From positions 101,541,689 to 101,605,688 of the forward strand of contig NC_072793.1 of the NCBI RefSeq assembly GCF_028583425.1: a stretch of 64,000 bases of DNA. The letters are read 5' to 3'. This DNA is from Eublepharis macularius. Lineage: Eukaryota; Chordata; Lepidosauria; Squamata; Eublepharidae. This document shows positions 1 to 12,394 of the stretch, piece by piece. The position numbers and the translations under genes are program-made. Within the stretch, counting starts at the first letter, position 1. Every line of letters starts with the position of its first letter. The notes under the pieces were generated by a model. It was not told the DNA's origin. It was given only the letters and a program-made list of their open reading frames with translations, and made no database searches.

Positions 1-159
1 TCTGCCAAGGCAGCTGACCCCCGAGAGAAGCCTGGCCCAGTACTTACATTGCCCGTCCTGCTCCCACAGCAAGTGCTCTGCGTGCATGCGCGCCCCAGCA
101 GCCACCTCACTGCTGCTTGCTCTCGGCGCCTCCCCAAGATCCAGCTCAGGCTGTGAGAG

Positions 160-222
160 AGAGGATGCTGGGCTAGATAGACCTTTGGCCTGATTCAGCT
201 GGGCTCTTATGTTCTTAAGGTG
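160..222 (+). repeat. SINE/LINE tail fragment
   Basis: Contains GATGCTGGGCTAGATAGACC then CTGATTCAGCTGGGCTCTTA and TATGTTCTTA, a tail often seen at reptile retroposons. The family is not certain. Confidence 0.4.
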
Positions 223-1114
223 CTCAGGATGAAAGACCCCTGCCAATGTGATTTTTGCATTTCTTCAGCTGGCAAGATTTCAGCTCATTTAAGAAGAATG
301 CCTGCTGTTCCCTGCTGAGGGCTTATTTTCCTTTTCTCAGAAATCTGGTCTCAGTTGTCCAGTAACTGGGCTTCTAACAGGCCAAAGCAAAGCTGTACCT
401 ATTACACTTTCTCTGATTTTATTATAGCATCAGTTTGCTGGAAGAGAATATATAAATGAGTCTTATGAAGGAAATTGTGCATATCTGTATGTTGGGTTTG
501 GATCATATGTTTTAAAAGTTATTAAGAGAGCAAAATTTTTATCTACCACTGTAAGAAACACCAAAGGAACGCTATTAAGATGGCAGTCAGTAGTGGTGAG
601 AATATACCAGCTGAGACCTGTGATGCTCCTTGGCTGTGAATAAGCCTGCTGTAGCTCCTTTTTGCAAATAAGGAAAGACCCATACTCTATTTATACAATC
701 ATTAGGTAGAGACATAATATACCAGAATCTTGCCAAAGGCTTTGCTCCAGAAAAGGAGCAGGCCTGTCCTCAGACACATTTGGGCAAGTGTATATTATCA
801 ATGTTCATGAACATGCATGATCTCACATGCAAAAAATGAACCCAAGATACCCAGTGGGAGGTTGTGAAAAAGCAAGGTTATCATAGAAATCTATACAACT
901 AACAAATTTATTCTATATATAAGTGCAGACTGAAAACATCATACAATACTTCTTTTAATAGTAGATGTGCCTTTAGATTAGATAGCACTTGTGATTCATG
1001 ATCTGCATTCTTATTATAGCCACAAAGGGAGGGTGGCAATGGAAAATAGCTACTATCTCCTCACTACTTGACTGAGTGCACAGTCAAGTTCTGGGCTGCA
1101 GACCTTACTTCTGC
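223..1114. other. No gene seen
   Basis: AT-rich single-copy-looking sequence with no open exon-like segment flanked by splice signals. Confidence 0.4.
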
Positions 1115-2413
1115 CAGAGCTTTTTTTCTGGGGAAAGAGGTGGGGGAACTCTCACCTGGTGCAACTCCCGGGAGGAGGTGGCATGCTTCTCATTATATGT
1201 GCTCCTGGGACTGCATGATGACGACACTTCCGGGAAGCGACATCTTCACGCAGGCCGTGGCCACCCCAGGAGCACTCCCATGCTCCATGATGAGGCCTGA
1301 TTCAGCACGGATAAGGCTAAAATCGGCCTGGAATGGGCCGCTCCACTGGGGGGGATAGGGTTGCCAGGCCCCCTCAACCTCACGGAGGGGGATAGGGGCC
1401 TGGCACTTACCTTGGGGGAGAGGGGGTGCATGCGTGCAAAGTGCACGTGCCCCCCCCCACAACCATGATGACATCACTTCAGGAGTTGATGACATCACTT
1501 CAGGCTGGAACCTGAAATGATAATATCACTTCAGGCTGGAACCTAGTCATTTAGGGCCCAATACGGGCCATTTGGGGCCAAAATAGGCCCCAAATGGCCC
1601 GAATTGGCCTGGAACAGGCTGCTGCCACACAGGAGATCACTCCCCCACTCAGCAGCAGCCCTAACCTGACCACTGAGGGCCCGATTCTGGCCATTTAGGG
1701 CCCAAATTGGGCCCAAAATGGCCAAAAGAGGCCCAAAATTGCCAAGATCGAGCCTGAAACGGCCAGGATCGAGCCGCTGCTGGGCAGGGGAAGTGTTCCC
1801 CCCGCCTGGCAGAGGTCCTATCCTGGCCATTTTGGCCTAATCCTGGCAGTTTTGGGCCTGATCCTGGACATTTTGGGCCCAAATGGCCAGGATTGGGCCG
1901 CTGCCGTGCGGGAGAGTGTTCCTTCATCCAGCAGAGGCCTGATCCCAGCTGTTTCGGGTTGGATTCTGTTCCCCCACCTGGCAGCGGCCCAATCCTGGCG
2001 GTTTCACCCCCGATCTAGGCCGTTTCGGGCCATAAATGGACCGCAAATGGCCAAAATGGCCCCGCAACAACCTGGATCGGGGCCAAAACAGCCTAGAATG
2101 GACTGCTGCCAGGCAGGGGAACCCTCCTCCTCTTGGCAGTAGCCCCTTCCTGGCTGTTTTGGCCCTGATCCAGGCCGTTTTGGGCCCTGCAACGGCCTGG
2201 ATCAAGGCTCGAATGGCCTGGAACGGGCCACTGCCGGGCGGGGGAACCCTCCTTTGCCTGGCAGTGGCCAATTTGGGCCATTTGGGGGCTGATCTGGGCC
2301 CAAAATGGCCAAAATAAGCCATTTTAAAAATACCCATGTGACACCAGTCAGGTGGGTATTTTATAGAGGTGCCAAAACGCTGTTCCAGGGTGTTCTGGCT
2401 CAAAAAAGCCCTG
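1115..2413. mobile_element. hAT-like non-autonomous element with GC-rich internal repeats
   Basis: Left end CAGAGCTTTTTTTCTGG and right end AAAAAAGCCCTG resemble the ends of the MITEs at 44700 and 52675. Early sequence (AGAGGTGGGGGAACTC, CAACTCCCGGGAGGAGGTGG) also matches 44700. The 8-bp flanks do not match, so the copy is old or rearranged. The interior (about 1550-2330) is built of degenerate units with GGCCAAAATGGCC/GGGCCCAAA and CTGCTGCC(GG)GCAGGGGAA. Confidence 0.6.
1464..1545 (+). repeat. Short tandem repeat (about 17-28 bp unit)
   Basis: Three imperfect copies of GATGACATCACTTCAGG, the last two with GCTGGAACCTGA inserted. Confidence 0.6.
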
Positions 2414-2734
2414 ACACAATGTTCAGTGATGTGGCCTCTTTACAGTGAGCAGAGTTACACAATTATTTAAATCTTCTTTAAACAATATCTTAACTAAAAG
2501 TTAAATATATGTGTACATCCCCACAACACTTTTATCTTTGTAGCCACCAATGTGAGCACCCCTTTCTTTTGCAGTGCACAATTCCTGTCTAAATTTTCCG
2601 GTCTGAATAATCTGAGGCTCAGCACACATCTGCAAACAGGCTGTGCACGTCCTCCCTTCTACAGATAGCTGGGATGAAGGATGTTGCCTAACAGATGACA
2701 TGACCAATAGTGCACTGCCTCATCAGAACCATCC

Positions 2735-3575
2735 CCGTGAACTACAACTTAAGTTGGATGCCATCTGTTTGGAGATGACAGCCAGCTCTGCATCTTGCTA
2801 TCCAAATCACCGCAGGATGCAGTAGGGATCTTGGGTTCCTCCCTGCTGGCTGTGGCCAAATGGCTGAAAGCAAACAAATTGAAACTGAGCAGAAGTGATG
2901 CTGGTTGGGAAGGCAGAGATCTTGAAGGACTCCACACTCCTCACTTTCAGTGGAGTTCATCTGACCCTTGCAGACTCAGTTAAGAGCCTAGGGGTTATAC
3001 TGGATCCAGTGCTACTACTAGTAAAGCAAGTTAAGGAAGCTGCAAAAACCACTTTCTCCAAATTCAGACTAGCCTAGAAGATGGCCCCCCTCCTTGACAT
3101 GGCCGATCTGGCCACCTGGATCCATGCCATGATAATATTGAAACTTGAGTACTGTAATTAACTGAACATAGGTCTCCCCTCTAAGTTAACTTGGAGATTT
3201 CAGTTAGTGGAGAAAGCTGCACTTTGGCTATTAACTGGAACTAGGAAGAGCATGAATATTACAGGTAAGGAACAGGGACTATAGACTAGGCTATTTGGTA
3301 CCATCTGCTGATGTAGATATACTCCTGCTGGGTACTTCTACGTTGTTAATGTTAATTAACTATAATTCAGAAAGGTTTCATCTCTGCGTTCAGCTTTATG
3401 TTACCATACTCTATTGTATCTGTTTTCACTGAATGTCCTGTGGGCCATATTGTCTTTTTGCTCTGTGAATATCCTAGCTATTGATTATATTGTATGCACT
3501 TGCAGCATGTAATCTGCCTTGGATCTCAGTGAGAAAGGCGGACTATAAATAAACCACAATAACAATAATATAATA
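2735..3575 (+). mobile_element. L2-type LINE fragment (3' part)
   Basis: Broken reading frames encode the L2/CR1 reverse transcriptase tail (VHLTLADSVKSLGVILDP, then a KTTFSKFRLA-like stretch). The 3' end has CTTGGATCTCAGTGAG, then GGCGGACTATAAATAAA and an A/CAATAA-rich tail. It is 5' truncated and decayed. Confidence 0.75.
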
Positions 3576-5900
3576 AAGCAACAGCACCATGAGCTACAGA
3601 AGGATGGATTAAATAAAATGAAGCTTTTCCTGATGGATGAAATGTAAAAACTTTTCACAGCTGTTAGAAATAGGATTCCAGCCAGAGAAACAAGTAAGCA
3701 ACCTCATGAATGAGTATTCACAAGGCTTTCCAAGTCCAAATTTGAGAAGATGTAAGCATCTCTCAAAGATGCATCTAGTATCTAGTAGATAATCCTACTT
3801 GGTATGGCTACCTCATTCAGAACAACACGTGTGAAATTCTTCTGTCCTGATTAGAGGGGGAACCTTCCCAACTCCATTAGATCGGGCAGTTGTAGTACAC
3901 ATGCCTGTTTCCTGTGGCCTAATAACTTATGTGTGAAGCTGGAGAAATGAACAGTCCAGTCTTGTGCAGCCCAAGTTTCCATATTAGTTGCTCAATGGAA
4001 CGTCCCAAAACTGGGAGCTTCCTGTCAAAATGGAAACTGTAAACAATGCTCAAGCTCTGTTGGCTTGGTACAAAGGAGACTACATGCTTTACAAGATAAG
4101 GATAAATAGCATAGGAAGTCAGTTCATGGCTAATTAACAGCTGTAATTACCTCAAAGAGACTGTAGTGTTCTTACTATCAAGGGCCTTGATCCATCTTCC
4201 CCATGACGTTAATGCCAGCTATGATCCCTCCACACCCAGCCCAGCTGTAATGGGAGCTAAACTGTGCCTTTCATCAGCACAATAAAATGCTTTGCCAGGA
4301 ATTATCTCCACGGAGAAAACAAATGTAGCCAAGCAACTCCATGGAATCTTACAGCTTATTAGAGTGGGCAAACACAGTGAAAATGCTACCAGGAGGCCTG
4401 TTTATATACTATTTAATTAAATGGAGTTAAGCTAATGTTTGCTGCAGGAAGGACACCAGGGGAAAATACTATTTATAAATGTATTTGTTGCCTTCCATTA
4501 TCTAAAAAAAATGCCAAGAGCGGGCACATAAAAGCAAAACAATCCCCTTTACAAAGTAAACAAAAAGAACAAACCAAAGTCCAATAAAAAACTTATCAGG
4601 CTTGCCATGATATCTTTACAAAAAGTAAAAAACAAAGATAAAGATACTAACTTGGCTGCAAAACAAAGAAATAAGTAAAATGGACCAATGGATTTATCAT
4701 ATGACTTTGGGGGAAAACTGCACTGAGTCAATGAGCCAGCTGTGAAAGTCTTGCTGTATGCCTTCATGGGTCTAACTCTGGTGAATAAGGGAGCACAGAG
4801 TATGTCCTCCCATACTGATCTATAGAAACAAAGAGTATGTAACACGTGTATCAGCCAGATTCAGAACTGGTCCACCCTAGAGATACCAACACTTGGAAGT
4901 CACAGATCTGGCAAGCGGCAGGGCTACCCACCATGTCCTCAATGCAAAGCTGAGGAAGAAGGAAGGGAAAAGAGCAGGAAGGCTGAGCTGGGACAAAGAC
5001 TTTTAAAAAGTCAGCTCATGTCCTCACTCTGTTTGTCTCTGTCTTAATTGCAACATCTTGGATCAGAAGATCGCCAATCTCACCTGAAGTCGCCTGAGCC
5101 ATTCTAGTCACGAGGCAAACGATAACAAACATTCAATTAATTAAACATCCTTTCTCCTACTTCCTCCACTATAAGAAAAAAAAATCTGGCACCTGAACAT
5201 AAAGGGAACAACTAATCATCTCCATGGAAACCTTGTACCTCCCTCTGGTCAGTTCACAAATTTCATCCATGTTGCTTTCCAAGGGTCTCTTCTATAATGC
5301 TGAAACATTCTAAACCATAGGAGTGAAGCTGAGAGGAATGGAGTAGCAGATTGCCTGGCGCAACCCAAACCCTGCTAAAAACTCTGCTGAAACAGCCTAT
5401 GAAATCCAAAGCACAAAACACAGAGCATACTTCAGGTAGAAAGCAAGCGCAATACAAAATATACTTTACAGAACAACAGGGTCTAAGTCCCAACACCATG
5501 AACCAAAAGTCTCTTTTATATATAACGGTTACTGACCCGTGTCATCTTTTGTATCTAGTCGCCCATAATTTGGTCACTCTCATGTTCTGTGGCTCTAGTT
5601 CAACAGGGATAGTCCTTTGTAAAAATGCCATTAATCAGTTGTTTGGCAGAAAGAAGGGAAGGAGTGAGAATTCAGACCTCTGCTTCCCCTTCTGAACAGT
5701 CAATCAGCAGGATTTCAACTTTGTTTTGAGAGCATTGCACAACCATTCCCCGCTGATGGATCAGGAAAGGGTAATACAATTACTGCTTATGTGTATTTTC
5801 CTACATTGTGTGGGGGTAATATAGTTACTCCTGCCCCATTTCTCTGAGCCATGGTAGGTTCTAAGGGCTAGTGCTTACAGGAGTTGGTTCCCTTTGAAGG
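3576..5900. other. Gene-free stretch; 3930-4500 looks like a conserved non-coding element
   Basis: No exon seen. 3930-4500 has low repeat content and dense homeodomain-like TAATTA/ATTAAT sites, E-boxes (CAGCTG) and a CRE half site (TGACGTTAAT). This is the texture of a developmental enhancer. It is only an impression from composition. Confidence 0.3.
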
Positions 5901-5948
5901 AAAGAGCACTGGGGCCTTATGGTATCTTTGTATTGTTTGTGTTATTTA

Positions 5949-5980
5949 CACCTGTGATTTACACAGGTAAATCACAGGTG
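5949..5980. repeat. Perfect 14-bp inverted repeat with 4-nt loop
   Basis: CACCTGTGATTTAC, spacer ACAG, then GTAAATCACAGGTG. No terminator role is expected in this genome; it could extrude as a cruciform or mark a small insertion. Confidence 0.8.
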
Positions 5981-6292
5981 AAGACGAAGAACCAACAATT
6001 CTGCAGAGGTTCCAATTTTAGAAACCTTGATGTTTTGTTTTTAGCTTCATCAATGGTGTGTTATATGGAAAGTTTTTCTTGGAAGAAGGAAATAAAGTGG
6101 TGAAGATGAAGAATAGGCTTTCTTTCAGAATTGCCTCCAGATCTTAAGACCGAGCAGTGGTAGTATTGAATAATGTGGCTCTGAAAAATGTCTCACCTTT
6201 TATTCATTGTAGGAAAAATGCTCTGAACTCTTGAGAAGAATGAGGGAATAAAAATACGACTGATTAAAATGCAGTGTGACTACAAAGCAGAA

Positions 6293-6358
6293 GTTGGTTC
6301 CTAGTTCTCGGTTGGTTCCTAGTTCTCGGTTCCTTATTCGCGGTTCCCAGTTCTTTAT
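6293..6358 (+). repeat. Short tandem repeat, about 20-bp unit
   Basis: Repeats of GTTGGTTCCTAGTTCTCG followed by decayed copies (TTCCTTATTCGCGG, TTCCCAGTTCTTTATTC). Confidence 0.7.
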
Positions 6359-7462
6359 TCACAAATCCAAACACAAATATTGGGGAAAATTGAAATAAAG
6401 TTTGGAGGAGCATGTATCATATACTTCCATGTTCAGGGGACTTTGCCCTCTAAGTGGACCTATTCTGGGTCCCTCCCAAAAGCCCAGTTCTTGAGTTGAC
6501 TGCTTCGAAATAGGGTGCTCATTGTACAAATACACAGTCAGAAGGGGGAGAGCTGCACCCCCAAACAATCTTTGGATTGCCCCAAATCACACAGCCCTGC
6601 ACATAGCCTGTCCCCTACAAGAAGATATGTGTTGGTGCCGATCCAAACACTGGTTCTGATGCAAAGAGCTTCTATGTGAGCTGCCTCCAAAAGACTTGTA
6701 TTGGAACAAGATGTGAATAAGGAACTGGAATAGCCATATGCTCTCTGCACCCCAGAATAAGGGGTATTGCACCACATGTAATACAACCCACACTCTGAGG
6801 ACTCTGCCTTTCAAGTGGATCTATGTTGGATCCTGCTACATATATGTATACGTATATTCATAAAAACATATAGACAAATAAACAAACACAAAAAAACAAG
6901 GAGGAGGCCAATAAGAATTTACTGGAAGTATGCTGAAAGAAACAACAACAAATTAAGCCACAGGCAAAGGCAATAACACAAGGAGACAGGGGAATCATTC
7001 TGGGGAGGGAGTTCCAAAGTTTTAGTGCCACGTTCAAGTAGGCCTTTCTTGGTCTGCCACCAATTTAGTCTCAGATGGCAAAGGCACCTGAAGCAAGACC
7101 TCTGAAGATGACTGGAGTGGACGGGTAGGTTCATATGGGAGAAGGTAGTCCTCAAGGTATGCTGGTCCCAAGCTGTATGTAGCCTCTTAAACTGGAGTCA
7201 AACTCTAGCTTGCAGAGGACTATCTTATTTTCTTCTTTCCCACTATTTACTCTTTCTCTTCCCTGAAAATCCCCACAGCCTCTACCCTTTTCCTGCTTCC
7301 TTCTCTCCTTCCTATCCACCAACCTACCTTTATTGACCGCCCTGTCTCCAGCTTTTCCTCCTTCCCTGCCCCAGCAGTCTCTCTATGGGAAAACTATGGT
7401 CCAGTTCTTCTTCTTCTCCTTCCTTCCACCCCCTCCCTTTTATTTGCCGCTCTCCTTCAGCT

Positions 7463-7545
7463 ATATTATTTATTTACTTCATTTATACCCCACCGTTCTC
7501 CATAATAGGGACCCAAAGTGACCCCCCACACACACACACAGAGGC
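7463..7545 (-). repeat. LINE 3'-tail fragment and CA microsatellite
   Basis: TTATTTACTTCATTTATACC then CTCCATAATAGGGACCCAAA is the reverse of a common reptile LINE 3' end; a short (CA)n run follows at about 7529-7541. Confidence 0.5.
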
Positions 7546-7744
7546 CACTGCAGAGGGTATTAATTTCTTGAAGCTGCAGGTGCGGTTCTATCATGGGGAC
7601 GGGGGGGATTACCACTTTTATAAAAACAATTTTAAGACTTTTTTTCCACACTGAAGGCTTAAACTAGGATAATACCGCTACGTTTTGATACCATGGTTAC
7701 ATGGACACAATATTTATATGCAAAATGTATGTCACTTAAACATA

Positions 7745-8914
7745 TAGTGCTTCTCAAACAGTGGGTTGATCTTTACCATAGAGATTGGGGAAATTACTAG
7801 ACTTTCATTTCTGGATACCTGGAAGTGACATCATGGCACCAGTGACTAGAGATGGGCACGATCCACATTACGATCGGAAAAAACTCATGGTAATGGCGAT
7901 CACTCGATCATGACCTGGCGGATCGTGATCATCCACGGCCAATGATCCAGCGATCGGGAGAGGCCTGGATCATTGCGTTCGGGCTCGGATCGGGGATCCA
8001 GACACTCAGGTGCCAGCAATCTATTCCCCTGGCAATGGAGCCAGGGGAAAGCCTGAGCTCTGTTTGCCCTCCTTCTGTCGCCCTGGAAACCCGAATGGAA
8101 GCCCAGCTTTCCTTGATCAGCAGGGCTTCCTTCCAACCATGAAGCAGCAAAGCAGTCACAAGTTGGGAGAAGACACCCAGGGGAGGAAGGGGGAAGGGGG
8201 TGTTCTGTAGCCATGGGCACTCCAATCTCATCCCTGCAAACCCTGATAGGCAGCTCTGGCGGCCAAACACAGACCTCCTGTGTTGCTAAATGGGACCTGA
8301 GGGGAGGCGGATCGTCGCCACCTCCCCGTGCCCACCAGGTCTGGCGGCCGCCGCCACCACCCACCTTCCCACATAGCTGGGAATAGCAGCGCGGCCCGCT
8401 TTGGCCTCCATGATCCACGGCTCGGGAACGGGAGATGATCGGTGTGGATCGTTAATTCGGGATCGTCGCCGGCACCAATCCATGATCAGCTGGATCGTTA
8501 ATTTTTTGGGGATCGTGCCCATCTCTACCAGTGACATTCCTCTTCCTTAGGCTCTGCCCCCAAGTGCTTCTGAGAGGTAACCAGTGTAAGCCTGGCAACC
8601 CTCATCTCAGGCTCAAATTTCTAAGCTGGGAAGACTCTCTGCCTCCATCCCAGAGATGAGAAAAGCAGGGCAACTGTAGTGCACTCTTTCCTTCCCCCTC
8701 CTTTGCCCTGCACCTATATTCATCCCCAGTCATCACTGGTGGCTGTCTTGCTCCCAGCCAGAGCCACCTGCTGCGTGTGAGGTGACAGGCATAGTCTGTG
8801 CCTATTGTCCACAGGACCTGCACTTATGAATCTGAACTGAGATGAGGTAATAGGTCCCAAAAGGTAGTGTAAATTTAAAAATGGGTCCCACTCCATAACA
8901 TTTGAGAACCACTG
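7745..8914. mobile_element. Outer hAT MITE, interrupted by a second hAT element
   Basis: Ends TAGTGCTTCTCAAACAGTGG and TTTGAGAACCACTG are hAT-type inverted repeats. Flanks TAAACATA (7737-7744) and TAATAATA (8915-8922) agree at 6 of 8 sites. The younger element at 7847-8527 sits inside. Confidence 0.72.
7847..8527. mobile_element. Inner hAT MITE with 8-bp target duplication
   Basis: Terminal inverted repeats TAGAGATGGGCACGATC / GATCGTGCCCATCTCTA, flanked by perfect CCAGTGAC copies (7839-7846, 8528-8535). The interior is rich in CGATC/GATCG and has no transposase. Confidence 0.88.
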
Positions 8915-9039
8915 TAATAATATAGGTAGAACATAGAATGCTGATGTATTGATGCAGCAATAATGTTGAAGCACTAATTTCATGAAGATAAAATACACTT
9001 TATTAGAACATTCCATACAAAGAAACAGAATTCACAAAT

Positions 9040-9320
9040 CAGAGAAGTAAAATTGAGATTTGGATTTGGTGGCTGAACTGCAGGGATGACAAATTTGAAA
9101 TCCTGCAGAAGCCTTTCAAGTAAGGTAGCACAATTCCTGGAGATCTGAGGGTAGAGCCTGGGAAGGGCAGAATTTGGAAAAGGAAGGAAGGTCAGTAGGG
9201 ATATGATGCCATTTAGTCCATCCTCTGAAACTGCCATTTTCTCTAGTAAGACCGGTCTCTGTAGTCTGAAGATCAGGTGTAATTCATGGGCCTGGAGGTT
9301 GACAACCCTACCTTGGGGAT
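9040..9320 (-). repeat. Dispersed repeat, 'GTTGCCAACCTCCAGG' family
   Basis: Minus-strand copy of an abundant reptile repeat: TAGGGTTGTCAACCTCCAGG, then GATCTTCAGACTACAGAGAC and AATGGCAGTTTCAGAGG. Two more copies lie at 9478-9665 and 38915-39350. Class not known to me. Confidence 0.6.
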
Positions 9321-9477
9321 AGATCGGATAGCAAAAACTATTGAGTTGCCATTTTTTCATCCAGCCATAACAAGCAACCTAGGTCTATTTTTTACATGGT
9401 CAGTTGGCAGCCCTCTGTAATAACAGAGTATTCAGAGGCTATGAAAACACAGGGTTATGTTCTATGTTGATGATTAT

Positions 9478-9665
9478 GGCGTCCATGCTGAGGTAGGTAG
9501 ACTTTGGGGAGAGGAGGGAAGGGAGATTAACTGGGATGTGATGCCATAACGTCCAGCCTCTGAATCTGTCCTTTCCTCTGGAAGAACTGATCTCCATAGG
9601 CTGAAGATCAGTTGAAATTCTGGGAGAACTCCAGGTCCCACCTGGAGGTTGGCAACCATGTTGCT
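9478..9665 (-). repeat. Dispersed repeat, 'GTTGCCAACCTCCAGG' family, second copy
   Basis: Minus-strand GGTTGCCAACCTCCAGGTGG followed by GAGATCAGTTCTTCCAGAGG and ATGGCATCACATCCC. Same family as 9040-9320. Confidence 0.6.
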
Positions 9666-11957
9666 ATGAGCGAGTCCATCAAGCAAAATTTGAATGGATA
9701 GTACATAGACAGATCCTTTCTTCTAAACCACAACAGGACCGTGAAGCACTGGCAACCCTCCCCATGTGCCTATAAAATAAAATTAATCACTGTGACAGCT
9801 CTTGCCCTAATACTCTGCCCTGCTCCTTCTGAGATAAAAGACAGTCAGGAGTGAAGGGGAAATAGGATGGAGGAAATTATTCAAACAGTATAGAAAAAAC
9901 GTTTGAAATTTTTTTCCGTGTGTCTCACTGGATTGGTCTAATAGTCCATCTAGCGGCCTGCTGTGGATATTGCAGGAACAAACATTCCGAAGGAATTAAA
10001 AGTGAGAACTTTTACTGATCAGTCTTCATTCTGCTTCTTCAAGTTCTTCCATTTGGATGTTAGATCCCAGCTAGTCTAGGGATCTAGTACTCTCTAGACC
10101 CCTGGGTAGGAGTTCCCACCAGGATGGACCCACCTTAAGGGTCAGATATAGTCTCTTCTATATGGACCTCAGTTCACATAGCACTTGCAGATCACTAGAC
10201 ATTAACTCTCAGTATGCTGTCTTGAAAAACACCTAGTAGCCTGTCTTAAAGCAGGTGCAGGAGAGCACAGAGTACTTTAATCTCTGTTGATCCATTCCGG
10301 CTACAAAAAGCCCGAGTGTATTCTGAAAGCTGACTGCTGGCTTTTCAAGGAAGCTAGAAACTTTGGAGCCCCTGAAACTTCATTCCATTTTCTCCTCCCA
10401 CACTGAAAGTTTCGATAAGCATACTCAAGATAAATGTATATGAATGTGGTTACTCATTAAAACTCTTCTCCCTCAATTAACAGGGAATACAAGGTTATGA
10501 TCTTGTGAAATTGATTTAGCTATCATATACTTATTTTCCTTTAATTTTTCTAGCCCTTTTTCTCTTTAAAGGCAATGTCATTTGGGAGGAGGTTGTATTT
10601 GTGGTGAAGAATTTACTCTTCCTGATTCCAAACAGTATGTTTCATGTACTAAGTCAACAGCAGTTTGAACAAATAATAAAAATGCAAATTAGACATATAA
10701 AATTAGTGTATTGTATCTTGTCTATATAATATTTTTACAATCTTGTGTGAACTAAAGATTTTTAACAAGATAGCTGAAAGAAATAGAAGGGAAATGGACA
10801 GTACTTCTCAGGAGAAATGGGAGAAGGGAAAGAAATCTAGCAGTTAATGAAACTGTAGATTTGTAATTGTAGTACAATTCAGATCTGGATTCTGCTTTAG
10901 GATCTGCTATTAAGAAGCATGGGATGCCCTTATCACCCTCCATTCTCTAATTTGGTTCTTGGTGAACTATTTCTAGAGCTCATGACTATTCGGAACTCAG
11001 ATCTTTTGATCTATGAATCCTATGCTTAATCCCAGGGGACTGAGGGAACGCACACAAGAACAGGCACTCCAGCAGATGTAAACTCTCCTGACACGAGTCA
11101 CGACAGGTTTCTGGTGCTAAAATTTCCCATCTATGCAACTCTTAAATATACAAGGACCACATAACCAGTAAACCTACCTATCAATCTTGAACTTACTTCA
11201 TTAGGTGGACAAAAAGGTGATCTGTGCGAGCAAAAAGGTTTAAGAGTAACAAATCCACAATCTGTTGTGTACATGCTCCGTCTGGTAAGATTACACTACA
11301 AGAATGTTGTATAGTAGCTTCTGTTCTGGTCCGCCACACATCCTTGAGTATGTTGCTTATAAGGACCTCATAACATCTGGCTTTTCAGGCTCTTCAGATA
11401 ATTCCTCTGGGACATCCTTTAGCAGCTGTTTCATTGAAAAGATTTGGTTCAGAACAGTCCTGGCAGCTGTTAGCCCCATGTGAGGTTTCCGCTCACTTGG
11501 ATAGAAAGATCACTGCACATTACTAGTGCCAAGATGTGGAGACTAAGACTGGTCCCCCCTCCCAGCTAAGCAACTGCTTATTTGTGTCACAATAGAAATG
11601 TGTGTAATTCTTGGCACATTGTCCAAAACATCATGATTGCACAAATAATATATTTACTTATGTGGAAACATTCCAGTTGTGGTATTAGGGAGATTTAACG
11701 GATATCTGTAAAGAACACTGAGGAAAAACAGAACCTAAGTCAGATATTGAATTGCTCTTGCCAAGTCTTGTTGCAATGCTACATGACTCAATTGTGGTGC
11801 TATTCAGATAGATGGATTCTCCATGCTTAATGGTTAGCAAGGTTTTCTTCTTTGTTAAAGAGATAACCTGTATTTTGACTTGCAGTGGGAACTGGGAACA
11901 AATCACTTAAATAAAACATATTTCATAGCAGGTCCTGTTTGTGGTGAATGAAATGTT
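9666..11957. other. No gene seen
   Basis: AT-rich, no exon-like open segment with splice signals and no clear transposon ends. Some parts (10380-10640) could be single-copy conserved DNA. Confidence 0.4.
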
Positions 11958-12060
11958 TACGGGGTGGAGCTGTGACTCAGTGGCAGAGCCCCTGCTTCAC
12001 ATGCACAAGGTCCCACATTCAGTCTCTGGTTGAAAGGATCAGAGAGTAGGTGTTGTGAAA
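11958..12060 (+). repeat. tRNA-derived SINE head
   Basis: GGGTGGAGCTGTGACTCAGT then GGCAGAGCCCCTGCTTCACA gives an A-box-like start. CATTCAGTCTC stands in for the B box. GAAAGGATCAGAGAGTAGGT and GTGAAAGACC follow. This is a widespread reptile SINE; the 3' half is missing. Confidence 0.65.
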
Positions 12061-12394
12061 GACCCAGAAAACTTGACTTTAAACTGGTATTTTTCAATAA
12101 GCATCTGCCTTATAACCAATTTTTGCCACAGATTTTTTCTTTACACCTCTTTTACCTCTAAGAATAGTAAATGAAGAGCTAGCTGACATTCTTTGCAGAC
12201 CTGGTTTCTTTGCAGGCTTCGTTTCTGACCCATGTATTCTTGGCATCTTTGCTTTGAAGTGTACATATATATCAGAAACTGATGAAATAAATGGAACATT
12301 ATTCTTTGGAAGAAAAAACCCAAACTCTAACAATAACAATTAAAAAAATACAAACCCTGATGATTTTAAGTCAATTAGGAACAGCGGTTGAACT

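Noticed and set aside
1552-2403. Several long open frames on both strands in the GC-rich stretch
   Set aside because: They arise from degenerate short repeats poor in stop codons; no domain, no splice logic, and mirrored on both strands.
7333-7654. Serine/proline-rich frames near the CA repeat
   Set aside because: Low-complexity pyrimidine-rich sequence and a LINE tail; no gene evidence.
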